NCBI GenBank assembly: GCA_013911165.1
Contig: JACETR010000009.1
Span: 1-55,680, forward strand
Length of the DNA stretch: 55,680 nt
DNA from: Planctomycetota bacterium
GTDB taxonomy: Bacteria; Planctomycetota; UBA8108; UBA1146
Reading direction: 5' to 3'
Part shown: positions 26,634 through 35,595 of the stretch, one piece after another
Position numbering within the stretch: the first letter of the stretch is position 1
Layout: each line of letters opens with the position of its first letter
The notes under the pieces: generated by a model
Databases searched by the model: none
What the model was told of the DNA's origin: nothing
The model's input: the letters and a program-made list of their open reading frames with translations, nothing else
Position numbers and translations under genes: made by a program

Positions 26634-27389
26634 TCAGACTTTGCGGGTTTCCTGAGATCGAAGCTTGGCCAGTCCCCCATCGACTCCAATCACCTGGCCG
26701 GTCATCCAGTCGGGGGCTTCACTGACGAGCCATGAAGCGACTTTGGCCACCTCTTCCGCTCTTCCTACCCTGCCCACCGGGTGCATTCCGTCACTGATGG
26801 CTCTGCGATTTTCATCAGCCAGCAAGGACTCGGCCATCGGTGTGTCGGTCAAACCGGGAGCGATGGTATTGATGCGAATTCCCCGTTTTGCATAGGTCGA
26901 GGAAGCCGCCAGTGCGAGCCCTTCGACGGCAGACTTGGCAGCGGATATCGCGCCATGGTTGGCCATTCCCACCTGCGCTGCAGCGGATGAGAAGAGCACC
27001 ACGCGCCCACCCTTCTGGCGCATCATTCCTGGAATCGAATATCTGAGTGCGTGAAATGCCGGCAAAAGGTTGGCATTCACCGTCTCAGAAAACTGCTCGG
27101 GTGTCGTCGCATGCAAAGGTTTGAGGAAGATAGAACCGACAGCCACGACGACAGCGTCGAGACGACCGCACTCCTCAAGAATTTTCTTGGCTCCAGCTTC
27201 CATCTGCTGGGAGTCACAGGCGTCGAGCGGAAGAGAAACCCAATCGGCGGAGCCTTGTGAGGCTGCACCAAATTTTTCGGGATCTCTCCCGCTTCCGACA
27301 ATTTTCCAACCGGCTGCGGTAAGCTGCTGGGCCACGCACCCGCCAACGCCGCCACCGGCTCCCAGTATCCAAACCACTGGTTTTTCCAT
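26634..27389 (-). CDS. Short-chain dehydrogenase/reductase with atypical active site
   Basis: 251 residues from ATG 27389, preceded by AAGGA with 7-nt spacing (the ATG at 27395 is too close to that site). Rossmann motif GAGGGVGGCVA, LFSSAAAQVG carrying the catalytic serine region, and NTIAPGLTDTPMAESLL. The usual YxxxK reads ISAAK (NHGAISAAKSAVEGLA): the lysine is kept, the tyrosine is replaced by isoleucine. Some SDR subgroups share this form, so it may be active in an unusual way or inactive. The substrate cannot be inferred; the C-terminal WMTGQVIGVDGG is standard for the family. Confidence 0.88.
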   Translation of the reverse strand: MEKPVVWILGAGGGVGGCVAQQLTAAGWKIVGSGRDPEKFGAASQGSADWVSLPLDACDSQQMEAGAKKILEECGRLDAVVVAVGSIFLKPLHATTPEQFSETVNANLLPAFHALRYSIPGMMRQKGGRVVLFSSAAAQVGMANHGAISAAKSAVEGLALAASSTYAKRGIRINTIAPGLTDTPMAESLLADENRRAISDGMHPVGRVGRAEEVAKVASWLVSEAPDWMTGQVIGVDGGLAKLRSQETRKV

Positions 27390-27536
27390 GAACATTTCCT
27401 TCCCATCCCTATCAGTTCAAATTTATCCCTTGGAACAAATCAAATCCGCAGAGTGGGCGGGAACCGCCAAGAAACGGGCAAGGAATTCAGGCGTACAGAT
27501 CCCGAATAATCGGCAAGAGAATCAGGTCCAGTCCCA

Positions 27537-27573
27537 ACAAAAACGATCGGCACCTGCCCGAAAGCAGATGCCG
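27537..27573 (-). terminator. Rho-independent terminator of rpmG
   Basis: On the minus strand CGGCATCTGC (27573-27564) pairs with GCAGGTGCCG (27557-27548), 10 bp including one G-T, with a 6-nt loop, followed by ATCGTTTTTG. It lies about 65 bp after rpmG. The remaining intergenic sequence (27396-27536, 27574-27638) shows no other feature. Confidence 0.8.
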
Positions 27574-27638
27574 AAAGAAATCTGTTGGCTGTTTTGGATT
27601 GGCAGGCCGCACCTGGTACGGAAGCGACGTGCGCAGCG

Positions 27639-27815
27639 CTACTTGCGCTTGATCTTGTGGACGGTGTGCTTGCGAAGACGAGGAGAGTACTTCTTCAAGC
27701 CCTCCTTCAACCTCTCCGGAATTCCACCCTTGGCGTTGATAGAAGTCCTGTAGTTGAGGTCACCTGTCTCCGTGCACTGAAGCCAGACATATTCGGTGTT
27801 CTTGTTCTTGGCCAC
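27639..27815 (-). CDS. rpmG: 50S ribosomal protein L33
   Basis: 58 residues from GTG 27815 (AKNKNTEYVWLQCTETGDLN, GGIPERLKEGLKKYSPRLRK, HTVHKIKRK), matching the L33 family in length and sequence. The zinc-binding pairs are mostly lost: the first CxxC appears as CTET and the second as YSPRLRK, so this is the zinc-independent form. An in-frame TTG at 27842 would add nine residues not seen in L33. Usually L33 sits near secE/nusG or rpmB; here it stands alone with its own terminator. Confidence 0.95.
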   Translation of the reverse strand: MAKNKNTEYVWLQCTETGDLNYRTSINAKGGIPERLKEGLKKYSPRLRKHTVHKIKRK

Positions 27816-28070
27816 GACGCTCTCGCTTCCTGAATCCGTCAATGATCAGTCCATGTCGCCCCTGATCGCAGGCAGTCCAAGATGGGACCATCCTGCCTGC
27901 AGATCGTCAAGGGAAACGTCGATCAGAAGACCAGAATCCGGGCGATACCGCCCTGAACAGGCCTCTGGAGGCCACGGAGAACTCCAGATCTGTTGTCTCG
28001 GTGAATTCCGGCGGGCACACTGCCTTTTGCCAAAGCCCCCCTCGGCGGAAAGCCTGAAGAGGAATGATCC
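27816..28070. other. Divergent intergenic region, 255 bp
   Basis: Between rpmG and the dehydratase gene. No RNA gene or clear promoter. On the minus strand a stretch of some 86 codons is open but has no start codon, so I do not call a gene. Confidence 0.5.
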
Positions 28071-29096
28071 TTGTCCGAATCCCGCGACCTCATCCCAGGG
28101 TCCGCCACTGCCAGAGAATTACCCCCTGATCTTCAGGGAAAACGGGTGTTGATCACCGGGGGCACCGGGACCACCGGCAAAACCCTGACACGTTGGTTAC
28201 TCTCGGAAACGGACGCGGAAGAGATCCTCATTTATTCCAGGGATGAGCAGAAACATCATGAGTTGCAGCTGGATCCCGAATTTGACCCTGCCAGAGTTCG
28301 CTCCGTCATAGGCGATATTCGTGACCTCGACCAACTCACCCACTCCCTGAAAGATATCTCCGTCGTCTTCCATACGGCTGCGATGAAGCATGTTCATCTC
28401 GCAGAGCAACACCCCGTCGAAGCACACAAAACCAACGTCCTGGGAACAAGGAATGTTGTGGAAGCGGCTCTCACTCAGAAAGTGGATCGGGTCATCGCCA
28501 GCTCCACAGACAAAGCCGTAGACCCTGCCAACGTATACGGAAACACCAAGTTCATGATGGAGTTGGAGTTGCTGAATACCGACCAGGAAAGGGCGGGCAA
28601 TACCCGCTTCGACGTTATTCGTCACGGCAACATGCTCGGCAGCAAAGGCAGTGTTGTTCCCCTCTTTATCGAACAGGCGAAAAAAGGTTGCCTGACCATC
28701 ACCTATCCTGCGATGACCCGTTTCTGGATCGGCCAAAAAGATCTTGTGGATGCCTTCCACCGCTGCCTTTCCCAGAGTGAAGGAGGTGAGATCCATATCC
28801 CTCGTTCACCTGCATGCAGAATCGATGTTCTTGCATATGCCATCTCCGAAGAAGCAAATCAGGACGTGATAGGGATGAGGCCTGGAGAGAAACAACACGA
28901 AGTTTTGACTGCGATTTCGGAAAGCCCCCGACTGACAGACTTTGGCAGCCATCTCGTCGTTCACCCCCCCTCCTCCACCTCCCCGGGTGGCGAACCGGTT
29001 GCCGATGATTTCCAGTTGCGCAGTGATCTGGCCCCGCAATTGAACATTTCGGAAATGCGCTCCCTCCTGCAATCAGAGGGCTGGCTGACCAACTAA
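28071..29096 (+). CDS. Nucleotide-sugar 4,6-dehydratase, PseB/CapD type
   Basis: 341 residues, TTG start at 28071 with AAGAGGA seven bases upstream. Extended SDR with glycine motif VLITGGTGTTGKTL, then FHTAAMKHVHLAEQHPVEAH and the catalytic stretch SSTDKAVDPANVYGNTKFMM, characteristic of UDP-N-acetylglucosamine 4,6-dehydratases (PseB/FlaA1 and the short CapD form). MRPGEKQHEVL is also typical. It would act on UDP-GlcNAc for surface-polysaccharide or glycan synthesis. The membrane half of full-length CapD is missing. No aminotransferase follows, so the final sugar is unknown. Confidence 0.9.
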   Translation: MSESRDLIPGSATARELPPDLQGKRVLITGGTGTTGKTLTRWLLSETDAEEILIYSRDEQKHHELQLDPEFDPARVRSVIGDIRDLDQLTHSLKDISVVFHTAAMKHVHLAEQHPVEAHKTNVLGTRNVVEAALTQKVDRVIASSTDKAVDPANVYGNTKFMMELELLNTDQERAGNTRFDVIRHGNMLGSKGSVVPLFIEQAKKGCLTITYPAMTRFWIGQKDLVDAFHRCLSQSEGGEIHIPRSPACRIDVLAYAISEEANQDVIGMRPGEKQHEVLTAISESPRLTDFGSHLVVHPPSSTSPGGEPVADDFQLRSDLAPQLNISEMRSLLQSEGWLTN

Positions 29097-29250
29097 CATT
29101 CCGGCCATGAGTGTCATGATTGGCTTCTCCTCTGCAGTCTCATTGGGTGGGAGTTTCAAAATGGTGTATTCTTAAATGAGGAGTTGTGGCTGTTTTCATC
29201 AGCCTCAGGTAATAGGGAGCCTCGCAAGCAATCGATGGTGGAGTGACAGT

Positions 29251-31194
29251 TTGAAACTGAACATGAAACTGATTCTGGGATTCTTTTGGGTCATGCTTTG
29301 GGGCTTCACCTCCGTGTCGCAGGCTCAAAATCTGCCGATACCAACCACGATCAAGGATTGGGCTCAACCCGGTACACAACCGGGGGCTCTCAATGAACCG
29401 ATCATCGCCGGCAGTGCGTGCAACCTGTGTCACTCCAACTTCGCTCATTCGCCGGTAGACACATGGAAGACCAGCATTATGGCGCAGGCGGGAAGAGACC
29501 CGCTCTTTCATGCATGCCTTGCCATCGCCAATCAGGATGCCGCCGAGTCCGGCGACCTTTGCCTGCGTTGCCACACTCCCGGAGCGTGGCTTGCCGGCAA
29601 CAGCACTCCGACAGATGGATCCAATCTTTCCGGGGTTAATGATTTTGACGGTGTCACCTGCAACCTTTGCCATCGAATGGTTGACCCTGAATTTGTCAGT
29701 GGTCAAAGTCCTTCGATCGACCTCGGTATTCTCAACGCACTCGATGAAATTCCAGCGCAGGCACATACCGGGCAGTTCGTCGTCGATCCTGTCGATAGGC
29801 GTCGAGGCCCTTACAACTTGGGGTCCGGATTTCCTTTCCATCCGGCGATCCAGTCCCCCTTCCACAGCTCCTCACGCTTGTGCAGAACCTGCCATGACGT
29901 TTCCAACCCTGCATACCAGCGAGTCGGCGACTCCTTCGTCATGAATGATCTCGACGCTCCCCACGACACCCATGACCCGGCAGAGGAATTCCCCGTCGAG
30001 AGAACATACGGGGAGTGGAGCCAGAGCCTCTTTGCACAGGGTCCTGTAGACATGGGCGGGCGTTTTGGCGGCAACAACCCCAATGTCAGCTCCTGCCAGG
30101 ATTGCCACATGCCAAGAATCAATGCGATTGGCTGTAACATGGGTTACCCGGCAAGACCGGACCTTGCCCGTCACTACTTCATGGGAACACAGACTTGGGT
30201 TCTCGACGCCATCCATGCACTCGACACCAGTTACCTTTTGTGGGACACCCCTGCCTACATGGACCCGACGCAGATTGAGTCCGCAAAAGCGCGGAACATC
30301 GCCATGCTGGAAGACGCCAGTGATCTGGAAGTCACCGTCGAAAGTGGACAGATCAAGGTTCGGGTGATCAACATGTCTGGCCACAAGTTGCCCACCGGAT
30401 ACCCCGAAGGCCGCAGAATGTGGATTGAAGTCCACTTCCGTAATGCGTTTGGAATGACTCTCGCCCACCATGGCGAATACAACTTCAGTACCGCAGTCCT
30501 GGAATCCTCTACGACGACAGTCTTCGAGGCAAAACATGGACTGGATACCCACTCCGCTGAAGTCAGTGGACTGGATGAAGGACCCTCCTTCCACTTCGCT
30601 CTCAACAACAAGATCTACAAGGACAACCGAATCCCTCCGCTGGGATTCACCAATGCCGGTTTTGAATCCGTACAGGCAGAGCCGGTGGGAATCTTCTATC
30701 CGGACGGTCAACATTGGCATGACACCTACTATGACATTCCCAATGAGTCGGTCCTCCTGGATGTCCGGGTCTGGTACCAAACCGCATCGAAGGAATACAT
30801 TGAGTTTCTGAAAAACGAGAATGTGACCAATGACGCGGGAGATATTCTTTACGAGCAATGGCTCCAACAGGACAAGGGCCCTCCCGTTCTGATGGATGAG
30901 TACAATGTCGAGTTGGGGTTGGAACCCTTTGTCAGGGGAGATACGAATCTCGACAACTCCATCGATCTGTCCGATTCCATCACTCTGTTGGGTTGGCTCT
31001 TCATGGGCGCGGACTTCGGTACCTGTCCCATTGCCGGCGACGTCAACGATGACAGCAGCTTGAACATCTCGGATGTGATCTATGCACTGAATGCTCTCTT
31101 CGGAATCGGACCTTCCCCATCGGCACCCTGGCCCGATTGCGGGAATGATCCAACTCCGGACTTCCTCAGGTGCTACGAGTATTCATGTCCTTGA
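29251..31194 (+). CDS. Secreted pentahaem cytochrome c with dockerin-like tail
   Basis: 647 residues. I prefer TTG 29251, with GGAG 7 nt upstream; ATG 29263 in the same frame is the alternative. Signal peptide ends near VSQAQ. Five CxxCH haem motifs: CNLCH, CLRCH, CNLCH, CRTCH and CQDCH, all in the N-terminal half. A beta-rich domain follows (VRVINMSGHKLPTGYPEGRR and HKLPTG-type block found in related cytochromes). The C-terminus has dockerin-like loops (GDTNLDNSIDLSDSITLLGW and GDVNDDSSLNISDVIYALNA) and a Cys tail ending CYEYSCP. Likely an extracellular or surface electron carrier anchored by the same means as the 858-residue protein. The next gene overlaps its end by 10 bp. Confidence 0.9.
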   Translation: MKLNMKLILGFFWVMLWGFTSVSQAQNLPIPTTIKDWAQPGTQPGALNEPIIAGSACNLCHSNFAHSPVDTWKTSIMAQAGRDPLFHACLAIANQDAAESGDLCLRCHTPGAWLAGNSTPTDGSNLSGVNDFDGVTCNLCHRMVDPEFVSGQSPSIDLGILNALDEIPAQAHTGQFVVDPVDRRRGPYNLGSGFPFHPAIQSPFHSSSRLCRTCHDVSNPAYQRVGDSFVMNDLDAPHDTHDPAEEFPVERTYGEWSQSLFAQGPVDMGGRFGGNNPNVSSCQDCHMPRINAIGCNMGYPARPDLARHYFMGTQTWVLDAIHALDTSYLLWDTPAYMDPTQIESAKARNIAMLEDASDLEVTVESGQIKVRVINMSGHKLPTGYPEGRRMWIEVHFRNAFGMTLAHHGEYNFSTAVLESSTTTVFEAKHGLDTHSAEVSGLDEGPSFHFALNNKIYKDNRIPPLGFTNAGFESVQAEPVGIFYPDGQHWHDTYYDIPNESVLLDVRVWYQTASKEYIEFLKNENVTNDAGDILYEQWLQQDKGPPVLMDEYNVELGLEPFVRGDTNLDNSIDLSDSITLLGWLFMGADFGTCPIAGDVNDDSSLNISDVIYALNALFGIGPSPSAPWPDCGNDPTPDFLRCYEYSCP

Positions 31195-31871
31195 GTTCTT
31201 TTGTCCGCACGTGGTTGCCGCTTCTGATCCTTGCCACAGTGGTCATCTTCAATTGGCCCACGGGAAAACTCGATTTTGGAAACACCTCCCCGTGGGCAGG
31301 ACTCATCCTTGAAGTCGAAGTTGCACAACCTCTGGCCGCACAACCCGGTCTGATCCTTGCAGGTCTGCCGGTTCAGGACATCGAAGGCAAAGCGGGATTG
31401 TTCGTTTGTGGTGCGGCCGAATGGAATCCTGGAGCCTCTGCCCAGCCCACTCTGCTTGCAGGTCGTGTTGAGGAATTACGTCTGCAAAAAGCAATCCTTC
31501 TGCAAGAGACCGTGGCACTTCATCGAAGCCCGCTGATTCGCCTGGTATTGCACCAGCTACCCCCCTCCACCAATCCAACGGATTTGGTGGGCAGTCTGGT
31601 TCAGGAAAACACCCTCAAACTCAGGCCCGTCTCTCCCGACTCGGAACCGGTTCTCCTCAACATCGGACCGGAGCGGGCGAAAAGGGAATTTCGAGTCGAG
31701 TTCGACGAAAAGACCCAACGCCGCTGGCGAGGAGAGCCTGCACGTTTCCGGACCCTCTGGGAGGACCAGGAAGCTTCCGATGCCAGCCTTCTCGAGCCTT
31801 ACCGCCACGGAAAAATCGTGTTTCCTGCCTCCGCCTCCACAGACGGAGTGGCCACGGAGGAAGGTCGCTGA
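31185..31871 (+). CDS. Membrane-anchored protein, unknown
   Basis: 228 residues from ATG 31185, overlapping the cytochrome stop by 10 bp. One N-terminal hydrophobic segment (WLPLLILATVVIFNW) then a soluble, probably beta-rich domain (LILEVEVAQPLAAQPGLILA, LLAGRVEELRLQKAILLQET). No family recognised. The overlap suggests production together with the cytochrome. The E1 alpha gene begins 12 bp later, so it could also belong to that operon. Confidence 0.72.
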   Translation: MSLSSFVRTWLPLLILATVVIFNWPTGKLDFGNTSPWAGLILEVEVAQPLAAQPGLILAGLPVQDIEGKAGLFVCGAAEWNPGASAQPTLLAGRVEELRLQKAILLQETVALHRSPLIRLVLHQLPPSTNPTDLVGSLVQENTLKLRPVSPDSEPVLLNIGPERAKREFRVEFDEKTQRRWRGEPARFRTLWEDQEASDASLLEPYRHGKIVFPASASTDGVATEEGR

Positions 31872-31883
31872 TACCATCCCCTC

Positions 31884-33014
31884 ATGATGGATCAACCAGC
31901 CAACTCCTCACCCAGCAACACAGGTGCCCCTCCAGAGGTTTCGCCGGCAGCCGCATGGCTTGATACCGGGTCTGACCACGCTCTACGCGAGATGCATGCC
32001 TACATGCGACTCACTCGCGAATGGGACCTGCGATACGAAAAGATGTTCAAGACCGGTGCACTCTCCAAGTGGTATTCCTCGGTCGGCAATGAAGCCGCCA
32101 CGGTTGCCGCAGCCAGTGCCATCGAAAAAGGAGATGCCCTCGTCAGTCTCCACCGGGATGCGGGAGCGATCCTTCGACATTACGTCAACATCGAAACTCT
32201 CATTCCCGAGATCTTCCCCTCGAACATGAATCTGATTCGTCAGCCTCTGGGTGGAGATTCCCGGGAGCGACTGTTTCGGCTCGCCTGTCAAATGCTCGGT
32301 CGCCAACACGGGTACTCTGCAGGACATGAACGCTCCTACCATTACAACCACATAGAGCCGGAGCATGGCCTCATCCATATCGGCATGATCAGTCATCTGG
32401 GATCGATGATTCCGGTAGCTGCCGGTGCGGCCTTGTCTTTTCAACAACAGAAAAGTGACCGGGTGGCGATCAACTTCATTGGTGAAGGTGCCACTTCCAC
32501 CGGTGACTTCCATGAAGGACTCAATATTGCGTCTGTCTGGAAGCTGCCCTTCATTCTGATCATCGAAAATAACCACTGGGCGTTCTCAACCCCCACTTCC
32601 CAACAATACGCCTGTGACAACCTCGCCAGCCGAGCCATCGGCTATGGAATGGCAGGGGTCGAAGTCGACGGCAATGACCCCATTGCCATGCATCAGGTGA
32701 TGCAGGAAGCAGTCCAACGCGCTCGATCCGGAGAAGGCCCCACTCTTGTGGAGGCACATGTCGGGCGTCACCGAGGTCACTCCGAGGGAGACGACTCCCT
32801 CGATCAGGTGCCAGGGGATGAACTCAGGGGATACCTTGAGAACGACCCCATGGATCTGATCGAAACCCGAATGGTGAATGGCGGGATCGTCTCGAGAGCA
32901 TGGCTTGAGGAAATCCGCGAAAAATGTGCCGCTCTCATCATGGAAGTAGTCGACGAAGCCATGTCGATGCCGGAACCGGAACCGAACAGCGATCGGAGCA
33001 TCCATGCCGAATGA
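31884..33014 (+). CDS. 2-oxoacid dehydrogenase E1 component, alpha subunit
   Basis: 376 residues. Thiamine-diphosphate-dependent E1 alpha: INFIGEGATSTGDFHEGLNI (ThDP motif, GEG instead of GDG) and LPFILIIENNHWAFSTP, with YSAGHERSYHYNHIEPEHGL near the active site. Together with the beta subunit it decarboxylates a 2-oxoacid and passes the acyl group to an E2 lipoyl domain. The branched-chain type is most likely, but pyruvate or acetoin are possible. ATG 31884 or 31887; neither has a strong ribosome site. Followed by E1 beta with an 11-bp overlap. No E2 or E3 lies in the window. Confidence 0.92.
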   Translation: MMDQPANSSPSNTGAPPEVSPAAAWLDTGSDHALREMHAYMRLTREWDLRYEKMFKTGALSKWYSSVGNEAATVAAASAIEKGDALVSLHRDAGAILRHYVNIETLIPEIFPSNMNLIRQPLGGDSRERLFRLACQMLGRQHGYSAGHERSYHYNHIEPEHGLIHIGMISHLGSMIPVAAGAALSFQQQKSDRVAINFIGEGATSTGDFHEGLNIASVWKLPFILIIENNHWAFSTPTSQQYACDNLASRAIGYGMAGVEVDGNDPIAMHQVMQEAVQRARSGEGPTLVEAHVGRHRGHSEGDDSLDQVPGDELRGYLENDPMDLIETRMVNGGIVSRAWLEEIREKCAALIMEVVDEAMSMPEPEPNSDRSIHAE

Positions 33015-34002
33015 GATGACGATCGAGGAGAATGTTCTCTACATCGAGGCCCTCTCCCATGCTCTGCGCGATGAGATGCGCCATGATCCTTCTGTCATGT
33101 TGATGGGCCAGGATATCGCCGGACATGGCGGAGCCTTCAAGATTACCAAGGGGTTCCTGGATGAGTTTGGTCCCCAGCGCGTTCGCAATACTCCCATTGC
33201 GGAGAGCGGGACGATTGGCATCGCCACCGGTGCAGCGATCCTCGGCCAACGTCCGGTGATCGAAATGCAGTTTGCAGATTTCATCTCCTGTGGCTTCAAC
33301 CAGTTAGTCAATGTCGCCGCCAAGATGTACTGGCGCACAGAGTGTGCCGTTCCACTCGTCATACGCATGCCGGGTGGTGGTGGAATGGGTGCGGGTGCAT
33401 TCCACTCGCAGAATGTAGAATCCTGGTTCCTGCACTCACCCGGGCTCAAGGTTGTGGCTCCGGCATTCTCCGATGATGCCTACCGATTGCTCCGGTCCGC
33501 CATCAAAGACCCCAATCCTGTCATCTACTTTGAGCACAAGTTTCTCTATCGACGTGAGCGAACAGATCTCAAAGGAACTGAAATCGGAGACCGTGTGGTT
33601 GGCGAGGCCAACGTCCGTCGCTCCGGCCAGCACTTGACCTCGATTTCATGGGGTTGGATGACCCATCGGGTTCTGGAAGCGGCAGAGATCATGGCTTCCG
33701 AAGGAGTCGAGATTGAAGTCATCGACCTTCCTGTTCTCTCCCCTCTCGATCTTGATCCGATTCTTCAATCCATCGAAAAAACAGAGCATGTGGCCATCAC
33801 CCATGAAGCCACTCGTACTTGTGGATTTGGTGCGGAACTGGCCGCAAGGATCAGTGATGAAGCAATCTGGAATCTGGATGGGCCGGTCACACGGATCACC
33901 TATCCCGACAGTCCCTCCCCCTTCAACAAGAAACTTGAAGCGGATCGGATTCCTTCTGTAGACCTGATCTGTGAAGGCTGGCGTCAAGCTTTGCAATCCT
34001 GA
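33004..34002 (+). CDS. 2-oxoacid dehydrogenase E1 component, beta subunit
   Basis: 332 residues. Typical E1 beta sequence: IAGHGGAFKITKGFLDEFGP, RVRNTPIAESGTIGIATGAA, EMQFADFISCGFNQLVNVAA and MPGGGGMGAGAFHSQNVESW, with the C-terminal transketolase domain (VEIEVIDLPVLSPLDLDPIL). It overlaps E1 alpha by 11 bp and must be made with it. The last codons (Ser-stop) form one arm of a hairpin shared with the convergent activator gene. Confidence 0.93.
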   Translation: MPNEMTIEENVLYIEALSHALRDEMRHDPSVMLMGQDIAGHGGAFKITKGFLDEFGPQRVRNTPIAESGTIGIATGAAILGQRPVIEMQFADFISCGFNQLVNVAAKMYWRTECAVPLVIRMPGGGGMGAGAFHSQNVESWFLHSPGLKVVAPAFSDDAYRLLRSAIKDPNPVIYFEHKFLYRRERTDLKGTEIGDRVVGEANVRRSGQHLTSISWGWMTHRVLEAAEIMASEGVEIEVIDLPVLSPLDLDPILQSIEKTEHVAITHEATRTCGFGAELAARISDEAIWNLDGPVTRITYPDSPSPFNKKLEADRIPSVDLICEGWRQALQS

Positions 34003-34043
34003 GAACAGGCCTGATCACAGTCTTTCACTGTTGATTCAGGATT
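33995..34043. terminator. Hairpin spanning both stop codons of convergent genes
   Basis: AATCCTGA (33995-34002) pairs with TCAGGATT (34036-34043), continued inward by AACAG (34004-34008) / CTGTT (34028-34032). Each arm carries the Ser-stop end of one gene (TCC TGA). There is no T run, so intrinsic termination is uncertain; it may protect both 3' ends. Confidence 0.5.
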
Positions 34044-35544
34044 CACCATTCTCTTCCTGAAGAAGGCCATGTTTTTCCAGGCGACGATAAAGAGTACGCC
34101 TGGAAATCCCCAGTTTTTGGCATGCTTCAGTCTTATTGCCCCCCGTCTCCTCGAGGGCACGAAGAATCAACTCCCTCTCCGCCATCCCCAAAAGGTCACC
34201 CACGGGTGCCTTGGAAGTACGGGGTGCCTTTTCGACATCGAGCACCGTAGCGAGAGTTTCTTCTGAAATTTCCATGTCACCCTTGGCGACCATATGCTGA
34301 ACAAGATGCCGGATCTGCCAGCCGTTCCCGGGCCAAGTCTGGGTTAAAAGTAATGCCTGAATCTCAGGTGAAATGACAGCGCTGCTTTTTTCGGCTTCCA
34401 GCAAGTGGTCCAGAATCAACAGGACATCCTCCGGCCGCTCTCTCAGGGGAGGCAGATGAATCCTGAATCCTGAAAGTCGGTAGATCAGATCATCCCTGAT
34501 TTGATCCCCCGGGGTTTTGGTGCCCATCGTCGCTATGATGCGAACATCGACTTCCCGATCCACTTCACCCGCAACTCTTCTGTAGCGCCCCGCCTGCAGT
34601 ACCCTCAAAAGCATCGCCTGCAAAAATGCGGGAGCCTCTTCGATGGCGTCGAGAAAAAGGGTTCCGCCAGAAGCCAATTCGAGGAGTCCCGATCTCTCCT
34701 CAACGGCATCGGTAAAGGCTCCTTTTTCATGCCCGAACAATTCCACTTCCGCCAATGATTCATTGATGGTTCCGCAGTGCAGTGTGATGAAATCTCCTTC
34801 ACGCCCACTTTGCTGATGAACCATCTGGGCGAGGAGCTCTTTTCCGGTCCCACTCTCCCCTGAAATCAGTATCGGGATATCTGTGACAGTGATTTTTCCC
34901 AGTTCACCCACTTCTGATATGAGCCTCGGAGAACGGGTCACAAAGGAGCCGAATTGAACCGGGTCCTCTACCGTCAAGTTGCAAGTTTCTGCTGTTGTGG
35001 ATTCAGTGTCTTCAACGACTTCGTGTTGCCGGGCTGAAAAAGGAATCGACAGAGACAGATCCTCCTCCTGCAATATCAATCGCAAGAGTTCCAGGATCCC
35101 CTCTTCGAGCGGTGTCAGTTCTTCCTTGTGGTCTTCCAGGGCGAATCTCGAATCGAGGTAAACAAAGGTCGTCGACATCGGAGCCCTCAATGGAAAAACA
35201 CGAATCCAGCGAACCTTGTTTCCACTCTCCTCTTCAGCCAGAGTTCGGAATCTTCGGTCCTGATGGGTGTTCTCAAAGGTTTTGGCAGAGCCTGACTTGG
35301 ACGCCATTAGCAGGGCGTGATGAGAGATATTTCCCGCAGCATTGGTGACCAGCGCTCCGCCCGAACTTTGAGAACACCACACTTGGTACTCCTGTGATTC
35401 GGTCAGAGTCAGAAGAAAGGCACGCTCTGCTGACAGCCCCGATTTAAAGAGTGTCAGCAACTTCCCCAACACTTGCGTTCTGTATCTTTTGTGGTCACCC
35501 AGTCGGGATAAAAGGTTCAGGATTTCGAGGAGATCCTCATTCAT
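34036..35544 (-). CDS. Sigma-54-type activator (GAF-like + AAA+ + Fis HTH), degenerate Walker B
   Basis: 502 residues from ATG 35544. The N-terminal 190 residues look like a GAF sensory domain (SAERAFLLTLTESQEYQVWC). The AAA+ domain has Walker A GESGTGKE, loop GAFTDA in place of the sigma-54-contacting GAFTGA, and Walker B GGTLFLDAIEE, where the catalytic Glu of the DE pair is Ala. Arginine region RDDLIYRLSGFRIHLPPLRE is kept. C-terminal Fis helix-turn-helix: ETGGNKTEACQKLGISRRTL. The substitutions could slow or abolish ATP hydrolysis, so it may act as a non-classical activator or repressor. Last gene of the ugd-uxs-nadK operon (51-bp gap). Confidence 0.9.
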   Translation of the reverse strand: MNEDLLEILNLLSRLGDHKRYRTQVLGKLLTLFKSGLSAERAFLLTLTESQEYQVWCSQSSGGALVTNAAGNISHHALLMASKSGSAKTFENTHQDRRFRTLAEEESGNKVRWIRVFPLRAPMSTTFVYLDSRFALEDHKEELTPLEEGILELLRLILQEEDLSLSIPFSARQHEVVEDTESTTAETCNLTVEDPVQFGSFVTRSPRLISEVGELGKITVTDIPILISGESGTGKELLAQMVHQQSGREGDFITLHCGTINESLAEVELFGHEKGAFTDAVEERSGLLELASGGTLFLDAIEEAPAFLQAMLLRVLQAGRYRRVAGEVDREVDVRIIATMGTKTPGDQIRDDLIYRLSGFRIHLPPLRERPEDVLLILDHLLEAEKSSAVISPEIQALLLTQTWPGNGWQIRHLVQHMVAKGDMEISEETLATVLDVEKAPRTSKAPVGDLLGMAERELILRALEETGGNKTEACQKLGISRRTLYRRLEKHGLLQEENGES

Positions 35545-35595
35545 GATTTCCCACCCGACCAACAGCGATTGCGAATCTGGACTTCAAAAGTTCCC

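Noticed and set aside
27846..28115. Open minus-strand stretch upstream of rpmG
   Set aside because: About 86 codons with no start codon; overlaps the dehydratase start. I first thought of a frataxin-like protein, but the resemblance did not hold.
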